DNA from: Bradyrhizobium sp. Ghvi
GTDB lineage: Bacteria; Pseudomonadota; Alphaproteobacteria; Rhizobiales; Xanthobacteraceae
NCBI RefSeq assembly: GCF_900115265.1
Contig: NZ_FOVU01000006.1
Span: 62,001-126,000, forward strand
Direction: 5' to 3'
DNA: 64,000 bases
The position numbers and the translations under genes are program-made. Below are positions 50,519 through 58,912 of this stretch, in pieces (position 1 is the first letter of the stretch; each line of letters starts with the position of its first letter). The notes below the pieces were generated by a model. The model did not search any database. It worked only from the letters and a program-made list of their open reading frames with translations, and was not told the DNA's origin.

Positions 50519-52045
50519 ATGGTGGAGACGCTGCTCGAGCTTGCCGGAATTGGCGTGTCCTATCCCGGCGTCAGGGCTCTCGATAATGTCAGCCTGCGCC
50601 TGCAGCGTGGCGAAGTGGTGGGCCTGATCGGAGAGAATGGAGCCGGCAAATCGACGCTGATGCGCGTGCTGGGCGGTGTGATTGCGCCGAGCGAGGGCGT
50701 GATCCGCGTCGGCGAGACCACGCATCCCCGGATGACGGTGCGGGAGGCGACCCAGGCCGGAATCGCCTTCGTGCATCAGGAACTCAACCTGTTCGAAAAT
50801 CTCGACGTTGCGGCCAACGTGTTCATCGGCCGCGAGAAGCTTACCGGCGGCGGTCTGAGGCTGGTGGACAACGCGCAGATGCGCGCCAGCGTGGCGCCCC
50901 TGCTGGCGCGGCTCGGTGCCGATTTCAGCCCCGATACGCTGGTCGACAACCTCTCGATCGCTCAGCGCCAGATGGTGGAGATCGCAAAGGCGCTCTCGAT
51001 TGACGCGCGCGTCATCATCATGGACGAGCCGACCTCCAGCCTGACGATTTCGGAGACCGAACGGCTGCTGGAGGTGATCGCCGATCTGAAGGCGCACGGC
51101 ATCTCGGTCATCTACATCTCTCACCGGCTGGGTGAGATCATGACCTGTGCCGACCGCGTCGTCGTGCTGCGCGACGGACGCACGGTGGGAGAGCTGGCGC
51201 GCAACGAGCTCAGCCACGCCGCGATGATCCGGCTGATGATCGGCCGTGATCTGAAGGCGCTGTATACGCCGCCGAAACGGGCGCCGCAGCCGGGCGGCTG
51301 CAGTATCGTCGATCTCGTCACGACCGCTTTCCCCGACAGGCAGATCAATCTCTCAGTGCGTCGGGGCGAGATCTTCGGTTTGGCTGGGCTGGTGGGGGCC
51401 GGCCGCACCTCTCTTGCCCGTGCGGCCTTTGGCATCGACCCGGTGCTGGGCGGCGAGATCAGGATCGACAACGAGAAGGTTGCCGTCGCCTCGCCGCGCG
51501 ACGCGATCAGACAGGGCATCTATCTGGTGCCTGAGGATCGCAAGAAGTCCGGCCTGGTGCTGGAGATGCCGATCCGCGAGAACGTGACGCTGGCGAGCTT
51601 GGCCAATTATGCGCGCATGTGGCTGGTCGACGGGGCTGCCGAGCGGAAGGCCGCAAAAGAGCAGTCAAAGAGCCTGTCCATCAGGGCCCCCAGCATCGAC
51701 ATCGAAGCGGTGACGCTTTCCGGCGGCAATCAGCAGAAGGTCGTGCTTGGCAAATGGCTTTCCATGCAGCCGCGCGTGATGTTCTTCGACGAGCCGACCC
51801 GCGGCATCGACGTCGGCGCCAAGAGCGAGATCTACGCGCTGATGCGCGATCTTGCCGACCGCGGTGTCGCGATAGTGATGATCTCCTCGGACATGGAGGA
51901 GGTCATCGGCGTCTCGGACCGGGTCGGGGTGATGCATGAAGGCACCGTCAGCGGCGTGCTGGAGCGCGATCAGCTCAGTGAATACAACGTGCTGAGGCTG
52001 GCGATGGGCCAGGCGGTGCAAACCACGGAAGTCGTAACGTCATGA
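50519..52045 (+). CDS. sugar ABC transporter ATP-binding protein (RbsA/XylG-like, two domains)
   Basis: This 508-residue protein has two fused ATPase halves. The N half has Walker A GENGAGKST, NLSIAQRQMVEIAKAL and VIIMDEPTSSL. The C half has the degenerate P-loop GLVGAGRTSLAR, the conserved VPEDRKKSGLV, LSGGNQQKVVLGKWL and FDEPTRGIDVG. This is the standard CUT2 monosaccharide importer ATPase, where only one half is a strong ATPase. Its stop overlaps the permease start (ATGA). Confidence 0.93.
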   Translation: MVETLLELAGIGVSYPGVRALDNVSLRLQRGEVVGLIGENGAGKSTLMRVLGGVIAPSEGVIRVGETTHPRMTVREATQAGIAFVHQELNLFENLDVAANVFIGREKLTGGGLRLVDNAQMRASVAPLLARLGADFSPDTLVDNLSIAQRQMVEIAKALSIDARVIIMDEPTSSLTISETERLLEVIADLKAHGISVIYISHRLGEIMTCADRVVVLRDGRTVGELARNELSHAAMIRLMIGRDLKALYTPPKRAPQPGGCSIVDLVTTAFPDRQINLSVRRGEIFGLAGLVGAGRTSLARAAFGIDPVLGGEIRIDNEKVAVASPRDAIRQGIYLVPEDRKKSGLVLEMPIRENVTLASLANYARMWLVDGAAERKAAKEQSKSLSIRAPSIDIEAVTLSGGNQQKVVLGKWLSMQPRVMFFDEPTRGIDVGAKSEIYALMRDLADRGVAIVMISSDMEEVIGVSDRVGVMHEGTVSGVLERDQLSEYNVLRLAMGQAVQTTEVVTS

Positions 52046-53100
52046 CGAAGAAGGAAATTGGTCTTGCCGTGTTGCTGATTCTCGTCTCGGCCATCACGGG
52101 GGCAATCAATCCGGCCTTCCTGTCGCTGGTGAACATGCTGAACATGGCCAATCTCATCGGTCTGTTCGGCGTGTTCGCGCTCGGCGAGGGACTCGTGATC
52201 ATCACCGGGGGGATCGACCTGTCGCTCGGCTCGATGTTCGCGCTGCTCGGTGTCGTCTTCATCGACCTGCTGACGACCTATGAGGTCCCCTGGCCGTTCG
52301 CGCTGTTGCTCGTGCTGCTGGGTGGCATTGGACTGGGCGCCATTCAGGGTTTCCTGATCACGCGGCTGAAGATGCAACCGTTCATCGTGACCTTGTGCGG
52401 GCTGCTGATCTATCGCGGCACCGCACGGTACTATACGAGCGACTCGACACGTGGCTTCGGCTATGGCGATGAAGCCGCCACACTGAGCAACATTGCCTCA
52501 GGCAACATCGCGGGCATCCCGAATACCTTCATCTTTCTAGTCATCCTTGCGCTCATCCTCGGCGTTCTGCTGCACCGCTCGGTGTACGGGCGCTGGCTTT
52601 ATGCCGTCGGCAAGAACGAGGAGGCGGCGCGCTTCTCCGGTATCAACACGGATTTCGTCATTGCGACGGCCTACATCATCAGCGGTGGGCTGGCCGGTAT
52701 CTCAACCGTGATGTTCGTATTCTACACCAACTCGGTCTCGCCGAGTTCTTTCGGCAATTTCTACGAGCTCTATGCGATCGCCGCCGCGGTCCTGGGTGGG
52801 TGCAGCCTGCGCGGCGGGGAGGGTTCGATCCTCGGAATCGTGCTGGGAACGGCACTGCTCCAGGTGCTGCAGAACCTCGTCAACATTCTCGGCATTCCCA
52901 ACTCCCTGAACTTCGCGGTGATGGGATCGGTGATCCTGATCGGCGTGCTGGCGGACCGGCAATTGCAAAGCCGGCGGCAACGCAAGATGGCGCTGGCCAG
53001 CGTGGCCCGCACCGCGCCCAAGGCGACGGCCTTGCAGGAAGAGCCGGGCGCGCCACGCGGCTCGGCGGCCCTGCCGACGGGCACGGGCGATCGCGGATGA
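52042..53100 (+). CDS. sugar ABC transporter permease (RbsC/XylH-like)
   Basis: This 352-residue permease has about nine helices. CUT2 family motifs include VNMLNMANLIGLFGVFALGEGLVIITGGIDLSLGSM and GGCSLRGGEGSILGIVLGTALLQVLQNLVNIL. The C-terminal 40 residues are a Pro/Ala/Arg-rich cytoplasmic tail. It completes the importer with the binding protein at 49488 and the ATPase at 50519. The convergent SDR gene ends 71 bases further on. Confidence 0.92.
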   Translation: MTKKEIGLAVLLILVSAITGAINPAFLSLVNMLNMANLIGLFGVFALGEGLVIITGGIDLSLGSMFALLGVVFIDLLTTYEVPWPFALLLVLLGGIGLGAIQGFLITRLKMQPFIVTLCGLLIYRGTARYYTSDSTRGFGYGDEAATLSNIASGNIAGIPNTFIFLVILALILGVLLHRSVYGRWLYAVGKNEEAARFSGINTDFVIATAYIISGGLAGISTVMFVFYTNSVSPSSFGNFYELYAIAAAVLGGCSLRGGEGSILGIVLGTALLQVLQNLVNILGIPNSLNFAVMGSVILIGVLADRQLQSRRQRKMALASVARTAPKATALQEEPGAPRGSAALPTGTGDRG

Positions 53101-53170
53101 CGTTTCGGCTCGTTCCGCGCAGCCGGGCTTTCACAGAAGTATTCGCGCAGGTCGGGGCGCAGCGAGCGTC

Positions 53171-53929
53171 TCAGACCCAGCCGCCGTCGACGATGTAGTG
53201 CTGCGCGGTGCAGGCGGAGGCCTCGTCGGAAGCGAGGAAGACGGTGAATTTCGCGATCTCGTCGGGCACGAGCCGGCGCTTGAGGCACTGCCGCTGCTGC
53301 AGTTCGATTTCGCCGGCCGGCGTCATCCATTTCTCGAGCTGCCGCTCCGTCATGATCCAGCCCGGCGCGATCGCGTTGACGCGGATATTGTAGGGACCGT
53401 AATCGCGTGCCAGCGAGCGCGTCAGGCCGATCACGCCTGATTTGCTGGCGGTGTAGGCCGCCATGCCGCCTTGTCCCGCGATCCAGGATACCGAGCCGAA
53501 ATTGATGATGGCGCCGGCGTTCGCGGCCTTCATGTCCGGCAGCACGGCTTGCGATGCGAAGAACTGGTGCTTCAGGTTCACCGCGATGCGGTCGTCCCAA
53601 TATTCGGGCGTCATCTCCTCGGTCGTGTGCCGTTCGTCATGCGCGGCGTTGTTGATCAGGATGTTGATCGCGCCGTGTGCCTCGCGCGCCTCCGCGACGC
53701 CCGCGCGCAATGCGGGGATGTCGGTCAGGTCGACGTGCTGGAAATACGCAGCCAGTCCCTGATTGGACAGCTCGCGCGCCAGGCGCTGGCCTTCGTCGGC
53801 CTTGATGTCGAAGAATACGACCTTCGATTTCTGTTCTGCGAACCGCCGCACGATCGCAGCGCCAATTCCCGCTGCACCTCCGGTGACGAGCACGACCTTG
53901 CCGGCGAGGTCGGAATAGATGGCAGCCAT
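53171..53929 (-). CDS. SDR family oxidoreductase, aldose-1-dehydrogenase-like
   Basis: This 252-residue short-chain dehydrogenase has the cofactor motif TGGAAGIGAAIVRRF, FFDIKAD (Asp at the end of beta-2 favours NAD), NNAAHDERH, and catalytic Ser in SVSWIAGQGGMAAYTASKSG with YxxxK. INFGSVSW, APGWIMTERQLEKWMTP and QCLKRRLVPDEIAKFTVFLASDEASACTAQHYIVDGGW resemble the NAD-dependent D-xylose/aldose 1-dehydrogenases of alphaproteobacteria. That would fit oxidation of the sugar imported by the 49488-53100 system to a lactone. It diverges from the binding-protein gene at 54093. Confidence 0.85.
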   Translation of the reverse strand: MAAIYSDLAGKVVLVTGGAAGIGAAIVRRFAEQKSKVVFFDIKADEGQRLARELSNQGLAAYFQHVDLTDIPALRAGVAEAREAHGAINILINNAAHDERHTTEEMTPEYWDDRIAVNLKHQFFASQAVLPDMKAANAGAIINFGSVSWIAGQGGMAAYTASKSGVIGLTRSLARDYGPYNIRVNAIAPGWIMTERQLEKWMTPAGEIELQQRQCLKRRLVPDEIAKFTVFLASDEASACTAQHYIVDGGWV

Positions 53930-54004
53930 GGGAACCTCTCAGTTTTGCTGCGGACGCCGCGACGGGCCCCGACTCTTTTCCAGACCCTATAGCCACTCCG
54001 CTCG

Positions 54005-54041
54005 TGAGGTGCATAGGTCAGAATTTTAGTTGCGCACCTCA
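54005..54041. promoter_or_regulatory. 8-bp inverted repeat in divergent promoter region
   Basis: TGAGGTGC (54005-54012) faces GCACCTCA (54034-54041) across 21 bases, between the SDR gene and the binding-protein gene. The spacing would place the half-sites on nearly the same face of the helix. The LacI-type protein at 58909 is a possible binder, although the wide spacing is not typical of that family. Confidence 0.4.
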
Positions 54042-54092
54042 AAAACTGAAGGCAGGATTGCAGTCAACAATAAACGTCGTCGGGAGGATGTG

Positions 54093-55352
54093 ATGAGGCT
54101 GCTCGCCAAGCTCGGACTCACTGCTGCCGCATGCCTGCTTTGGGCGGGTTCCGCGTCGGCCGATACGACCGTCAAATGGCTGCACATCGAGGTGAATCCG
54201 GCCCAGGTGAAGATCTGGGAGGAAGTCGCGCGTGCCTATGAGGCATCGCATCCCGGCGTGAAGGTTGAGATGCAGTTCCTCGAGAACGAAGCCTACAAGG
54301 CCAAGCTGCCGACCATTCTGCAGTCCAAGGACCGGCCGAACATCATCTACAGCTGGGCCGGCGGCGTGTTGAAGACGCAGATCGATGCCGGCGTGCTCGA
54401 AGACATCACGGACCAGGTCAAGGGCTATAGTGACAGCATCACGCCTGCAGCGCTCGCTGCGTTCACGAGCAATGGCCGCGTCTATGGGCTGCCCATTTCG
54501 CTGTCGCAAGTCGGCTTCCTCTGCAACAAGGACTTGATGGCCAAAGCGAAGGTAGATCCGGCGGCCATCAAGACGTGGGACGATCTGCTGGCCGCGGTGA
54601 AGACGATCAAAGCCGCAGGCGTGACGCCGATCGTGGTCGGCGGTGCCGACAAATGGCCGCTGCACTTCTACTGGACCCACCTTGCCGTGCGCATCGGTGG
54701 TAAGGCGGCATTCGATGCGGCGCTGCGCGACGAGAATGGCGGCTTCGCCGGCGAGACCTTCCAGAAATCCGGCGAGCTGTTCAAGCAGCTCGTGGATCTC
54801 CAGCCGTTCCAGAACGGGTTCCTCGGCTTCAAGAACCCGCAGGCCGTCGGCTATTTCGGTGACGGCAAGGCGGCGATGACGCTCGCGATTAGCTCAGTCT
54901 ACAATTTGCAGCGCGCGCTGGCCGCCGACAAGGTCGGATTGAGCGAAGACAAGATCTGCTGGTTCGATTTCCCTGTCATCCCGGGTGGCAAAGGCGCGCC
55001 GACGGATACGCTCGGCGGCATCACCGGCTGGCTGGTCACCAAGGACTCGCCGAAGGAGGCGGTTGATTTCCTGAAGTACTTCATCTCCAAGGACGTGCAG
55101 ACGCGGCTTGCTGCGGGCAATTTCATCATCCCCGTGGTGCAGGGCGCGGAGGCCGGCCTCAACAACTCCTTCATGAAGATGATCGCGGCCAATCTCGCAA
55201 AGTCGCAGTATCACCAGAACTTCTATGACCAGAGCCTCGGCCCCTCGGTCGGTCGCGTCGTCAACGACGTTTCGGCGGAGATTGCCGGCGGCAGCATGAG
55301 CCCGCAGGACGCGGCGAAAGCGATCGAAGCGGCGTACAAGCAAGGTAACTGA
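54093..55352 (+). CDS. sugar ABC transporter substrate-binding protein (ThuE-like)
   Basis: This 419-residue exported protein has a signal peptide (about 1-24, ending ASA) and a type 1 extracellular solute-binding fold (VKWLHIEVNPAQVKIWEEVARAYEASHPGVKVEMQF, GLPISLSQVGFLCNKDL, PLHFYWTHLAVRIGG, GYFGDGKAAMTLAIS). It belongs to the CUT1 group. The ATG follows GGGAGG. With two permeases, a Gfo/Idh/MocA protein and ThuA downstream it resembles the rhizobial thuEFGKAB disaccharide system, minus the ATPase. Confidence 0.9.
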   Translation: MRLLAKLGLTAAACLLWAGSASADTTVKWLHIEVNPAQVKIWEEVARAYEASHPGVKVEMQFLENEAYKAKLPTILQSKDRPNIIYSWAGGVLKTQIDAGVLEDITDQVKGYSDSITPAALAAFTSNGRVYGLPISLSQVGFLCNKDLMAKAKVDPAAIKTWDDLLAAVKTIKAAGVTPIVVGGADKWPLHFYWTHLAVRIGGKAAFDAALRDENGGFAGETFQKSGELFKQLVDLQPFQNGFLGFKNPQAVGYFGDGKAAMTLAISSVYNLQRALAADKVGLSEDKICWFDFPVIPGGKGAPTDTLGGITGWLVTKDSPKEAVDFLKYFISKDVQTRLAAGNFIIPVVQGAEAGLNNSFMKMIAANLAKSQYHQNFYDQSLGPSVGRVVNDVSAEIAGGSMSPQDAAKAIEAAYKQGN

Positions 55353-55354
55353 CC

Positions 55355-56296
55355 GTGGCGCGACGGATCGCGATGTCCTCGCCGGTCGGTGTTGCCGGCG
55401 AGGCGGCCCCTCTGGCCGCCGTGCGCGGCCCGAACTGGGACAGTCGTTTCACGGTTCTGATCCTGTTCCTGCCGCCGGCGTTGCTGCTGTTCACGCTGTT
55501 CGTTGTGCTGCCGATCGGCGAGGCGGCATGGTACTCGGGCTTCAACTGGAATGGTTTCGGCAGGCCGACCCATTGGATCGGCTTCGGCAATTATCGCTTC
55601 GTGCTGGAGACGCGCGCCTTTTGGCTGGCGCTGCGCAACAATGCGTTGATCATCGCGGTCTCGCTCGCGATCCAGCTGCCGCTTGCGCTAACTTTGGCCT
55701 TGATGCTCGCCGATCGCTTTCGCGGCGCGGTGGCGCTGCGCATGCTGTTCTTCATGCCCTATATCCTGGCCGAGATCGCAACCGGGTTGATCTTTTCGTT
55801 CGTCTATGACGGCGATTACGGCCTCGTCGCTTCGATCTGGCGGACCTTCGGCGCCGACCCGCCGCATCTCTTGGCCTCGACCGACACGGCCATGCTGGCG
55901 GTGCTGATCGTGATCGTCTGGAAGTATTTCGGTTTCCATATGATGCTGTTCATCGCAGCGCTGCAGAGCCTCGACAAGACTCTAGTCGAGGCAGCGCGGA
56001 TCGACGGCGCTACGCGCACGCAAGCCCTGCGCCATGTCGTCATCCCCCTGCTGTACCCGACGATCCGCTTGTCCGTCTTCTTCGCGGTCGTCGGGTCGCT
56101 GCAGTTGTTCGATCTCGTCATGCCGCTGACGCGCGGAGGACCTGCGGATTCCTCCAATACCATCGTGAGTTTCCTCTACAACAACGGCATCTCCCGCATG
56201 CGGGTCGGCTATGGCAGCGCCATCGGTGTCATCCTGTTTGTGATCTGCGTGACCTTTGCCTTCACCTACAAACGATGGTTCATGCGCGATGAGTAG
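55355..56296 (+). CDS. sugar ABC transporter permease (ThuF/MalF-like)
   Basis: This 313-residue permease has six helices and the coupling loop KTLVEAARIDGATRTQALRHVVIPLLYPT. The start is GTG at 55355, 2 bases after the binding-protein stop; an ATG at 55373 is possible. Its end overlaps the next permease start by 8 bases. Confidence 0.9.
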   Translation: MARRIAMSSPVGVAGEAAPLAAVRGPNWDSRFTVLILFLPPALLLFTLFVVLPIGEAAWYSGFNWNGFGRPTHWIGFGNYRFVLETRAFWLALRNNALIIAVSLAIQLPLALTLALMLADRFRGAVALRMLFFMPYILAEIATGLIFSFVYDGDYGLVASIWRTFGADPPHLLASTDTAMLAVLIVIVWKYFGFHMMLFIAALQSLDKTLVEAARIDGATRTQALRHVVIPLLYPTIRLSVFFAVVGSLQLFDLVMPLTRGGPADSSNTIVSFLYNNGISRMRVGYGSAIGVILFVICVTFAFTYKRWFMRDE

Positions 56297-57137
56297 TGCC
56301 GAGGCGAGCCGTGCGCCGTTCGATCCCGCCGTGCTGTTCAAGGCGGCGTTCCTCGCTGCCGTTGCCATCTTCGTGCTGGTACCGCTGCTGGCGACCTTGC
56401 TCGGCGGCTTCAAATCGCTTGGCGAATTGCGCGTCCATCCGTTCGGCCTGCCGCAGCACTGGGAATGGCAGAACTACGCCGACATTTTGTTCTCGGGGCG
56501 CTACTGGCAGCTCTTGCGCAACTCGTTGATCATCTCGACGCTCACGGTGACATTGACCCTGATCACAGCCTCGATGGCGGCGTTTACCTTCGCCCACATC
56601 AAGTTCTTCGGCAGCTCGATGCTGCTGAGCTATCTGACGCTTGGCCTGCTGTTTCCGGCCGCAACCGCCGTGCTGCCGTTGTTCATCAAGGTGCGGGATC
56701 TCGGACTGCTCGATACCTATTTCGGCGTCGCGCTGCCGCAGGTCGCGTTCAGCCTCGCCATGAGCGTGCTGCTGCTGCGGCGCTTCTTCAGGGACATTCC
56801 CCACGAACTGCTCGAAGCCGCACTGGTCGACGGCTGCAGCTACATCAAGTTCTTTCGCTACGTGACGCTGCCGCTGTCGCGGCCGATCCTGGCGACCGTC
56901 GGGACCATCACCTTCGTCAACAGCTGGAACGCTTATCTTCTGCCGCTGGTCATGCTCAACACCGATGCGCTCTATCCCTGGCCGCTCGGCATCATGGTCT
57001 ATCAGGGTGAATATTCGTCCGAATGGCACCTGATCCTGGCCTTCATCACGCTCACCATCCTGCCGACGATCATTCTGTTCCTGCTGGCGCAGAAGCACAT
57101 CGTCGCCGGCCTCACGGCGGGCGCCGTCAAAGGGTGA
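56289..57137 (+). CDS. sugar ABC transporter permease (ThuG/MalG-like)
   Basis: This 282-residue permease has six helices, the coupling loop HELLEAALVDGCSYIKFFRYVTLPLSRP and a MalG-type C-terminus (VAGLTAGAVKG). The ATG at 56289 overlaps the preceding gene. Where an ATPase gene would be expected next, an oxidoreductase follows directly, so the transporter must borrow an ATPase, perhaps the MalK-like one at 35808. Confidence 0.9.
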   Translation: MSSAEASRAPFDPAVLFKAAFLAAVAIFVLVPLLATLLGGFKSLGELRVHPFGLPQHWEWQNYADILFSGRYWQLLRNSLIISTLTVTLTLITASMAAFTFAHIKFFGSSMLLSYLTLGLLFPAATAVLPLFIKVRDLGLLDTYFGVALPQVAFSLAMSVLLLRRFFRDIPHELLEAALVDGCSYIKFFRYVTLPLSRPILATVGTITFVNSWNAYLLPLVMLNTDALYPWPLGIMVYQGEYSSEWHLILAFITLTILPTIILFLLAQKHIVAGLTAGAVKG

Positions 57138-57159
57138 GCAGGATTTCACGGAGATAAAA

Positions 57160-58257
57160 ATGAGAAAAGTCGGCGTTGGAATCATCGGCTGCGGTGTGAT
57201 CAGCACCGCCTACCTCAAGGCGGCGCAGCGCTTCCCGGTCATGGAGGTGAGGGCGCTGGCCGACATGCGCAGCGATGTCGCGGAGCGGCAGGGCGCTGCC
57301 TTCGGATTGCCGGCGATGCGTGTCGACCAGCTGCTCAAACGCGAAGACGTTGAGATCGTCATCAATCTCACCGTGCCGCTGGCCCACACCGATGTCAGCC
57401 TTGCGGTGCTCAATGCCGGCAAGCACGTTCACTCCGAGAAGCCGCTCGGCATCAATGTCACCGAGGCGCGCAAGGTGATGGATCTCGCCGCGCAGAAGGG
57501 CCTCCGCGTCGGCTGCGCGCCCGATACCTTCCTCGGCGGCGGCCACCAGACCGCGCGCAAGCTGATCGACGATGGCGCCATCGGCACGCCAATCGCCGGC
57601 AGCGCCTTCTTCGGCTGCCCCGGTCACGAGCGCTGGCACCCGGCGCCGGGGTTCTATTACCTACGCGGCGGTGGGCCGATGCTCGACATGGGGCCCTATT
57701 ACATCACCGATCTCGTGCAACTGCTCGGCCCCGTCGCCAGCGTGATGGGCTCGAGCGCACGCCCGAAATCCGAGCGCCTGGTCACCAGCCAGCCGATGAG
57801 CGGCACTTTGATCCCGGTCGAGGTTGCGACCCATGTTGCCGGCACGCTCGAATTCGAAAGCGGGGCGGTCGTCTCGATCGCCATGAGCTTTGATGTGCCA
57901 AAACACCGGCATACGCCAATCGAGATCTATGGCGACAAGGGCAGCATGCTGGTGCCGGATCCAAACCGCTTCGGCGGCGAAGTGCAAGTCGCGAAGACCG
58001 GCGGCGAATGGGAATCGATGCCGCTGACGCACGCTCATGTCGAAGGCGAGTTCCGTTCGATTGGTGTCGCCGACATGGCCTCCGCGATCCTGAACAACCG
58101 GCCGCATCGTGCGAGCGGCGCGCTCGCATTCCACGTGCTGGAGGTGATGGAGGCGTTCCAGACATCGGCCGACGAGGGGCGGCGCGTCAAGATCGAGAAC
58201 CGCGTCGAGCGGCCGGCGATGCTGCCGGCCGGACGTGACACCGGACAGATCGACTGA
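57160..58257 (+). CDS. Gfo/Idh/MocA family oxidoreductase (ThuB-like)
   Basis: This 365-residue protein has Rossmann motif GVGIIGCGVISTAYL, SEKPLGINV with the conserved lysine, GCAPDTFLGGGHQTARKL and RGGGPMLDMGPYYITDLVQLLGP. It is a paralogue of the protein at 37695. In rhizobia, ThuB-type members oxidise disaccharides to 3-keto forms with ThuA as partner. The neighbours here (binding protein, two permeases, ThuA) fit that role. The substrate remains unproven. Confidence 0.89.
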   Translation: MRKVGVGIIGCGVISTAYLKAAQRFPVMEVRALADMRSDVAERQGAAFGLPAMRVDQLLKREDVEIVINLTVPLAHTDVSLAVLNAGKHVHSEKPLGINVTEARKVMDLAAQKGLRVGCAPDTFLGGGHQTARKLIDDGAIGTPIAGSAFFGCPGHERWHPAPGFYYLRGGGPMLDMGPYYITDLVQLLGPVASVMGSSARPKSERLVTSQPMSGTLIPVEVATHVAGTLEFESGAVVSIAMSFDVPKHRHTPIEIYGDKGSMLVPDPNRFGGEVQVAKTGGEWESMPLTHAHVEGEFRSIGVADMASAILNNRPHRASGALAFHVLEVMEAFQTSADEGRRVKIENRVERPAMLPAGRDTGQID

Positions 58258-58267
58258 GGGAATGACC

Positions 58268-58912
58268 ATGCGCAAGGCAATGATTGTATGGGGCGGCTGG
58301 CCGGGGCACGATCCCGATCTCTGCGCTTCCATGATCCGCGGCTGGCTGAAGGCGGAAGGTTTTGAGGTTCGGATCGAAACGACGACCGAGGCATTCGGCG
58401 ACCCCGGGATTCACGACCTCTCGCTGATCATCCCGATCTACACCATGTCGAAGATCGAGAAGGCGGACGCGCTCAATCTCTGCGCCGCCGTGCGCGGCGG
58501 CGTCGGGCTCGCCGGGCATCATGGTGGCATGTGCGATGCGTTCCGCGATTCTGTGGATTACCAGTTCCTGTGTGGCGGGCAGTGGGTTGCGCATCCCGGC
58601 AACATCATCGATTACAAGGTCGACGTGACCAGGCCCGACGATCCCATCATGAAGGGCCTGACGAGTTTCGAGCATCGTTCCGAGCAATATTACATGCATG
58701 TCGACCCCGCCATCGAGGTGTTGGCGACCACGACCTTTACCGGCGAGCACGCATCCTGGATCGAAGGCGTGGTGATGCCGGTCGTCTGGAAAAAGCGATA
58801 TGGCGCGGGCAGGGTGTTCTATTCCTCGCTTGGCCACCGTGCTTACGAACTCGACGTGCCGGAGATCCGGACGTTGATGACCCGCGGCATGCTATGGGCG
58901 GCGCGCGAATGA
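58268..58912 (+). CDS. ThuA domain protein
   Basis: This 214-residue protein has the ThuA glutamine-amidotransferase-like fold: IVWGGWPGHDPDLCASMIRGWL, GGVGLAGHHGGMCDAFRDSVDYQFLCGGQW, DDPIMKGLTSF, and KRYGAGRVFYSSLGHRAYE near the end. ThuA works with ThuB in disaccharide utilisation, but its own catalytic step is not settled. The ATG at 58268 has GAGGG 7 bases upstream, while the in-frame ATG at 58262 is too close to it. Its stop overlaps the LacI gene start (ATGA). Confidence 0.87.
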   Translation: MRKAMIVWGGWPGHDPDLCASMIRGWLKAEGFEVRIETTTEAFGDPGIHDLSLIIPIYTMSKIEKADALNLCAAVRGGVGLAGHHGGMCDAFRDSVDYQFLCGGQWVAHPGNIIDYKVDVTRPDDPIMKGLTSFEHRSEQYYMHVDPAIEVLATTTFTGEHASWIEGVVMPVVWKKRYGAGRVFYSSLGHRAYELDVPEIRTLMTRGMLWAARE

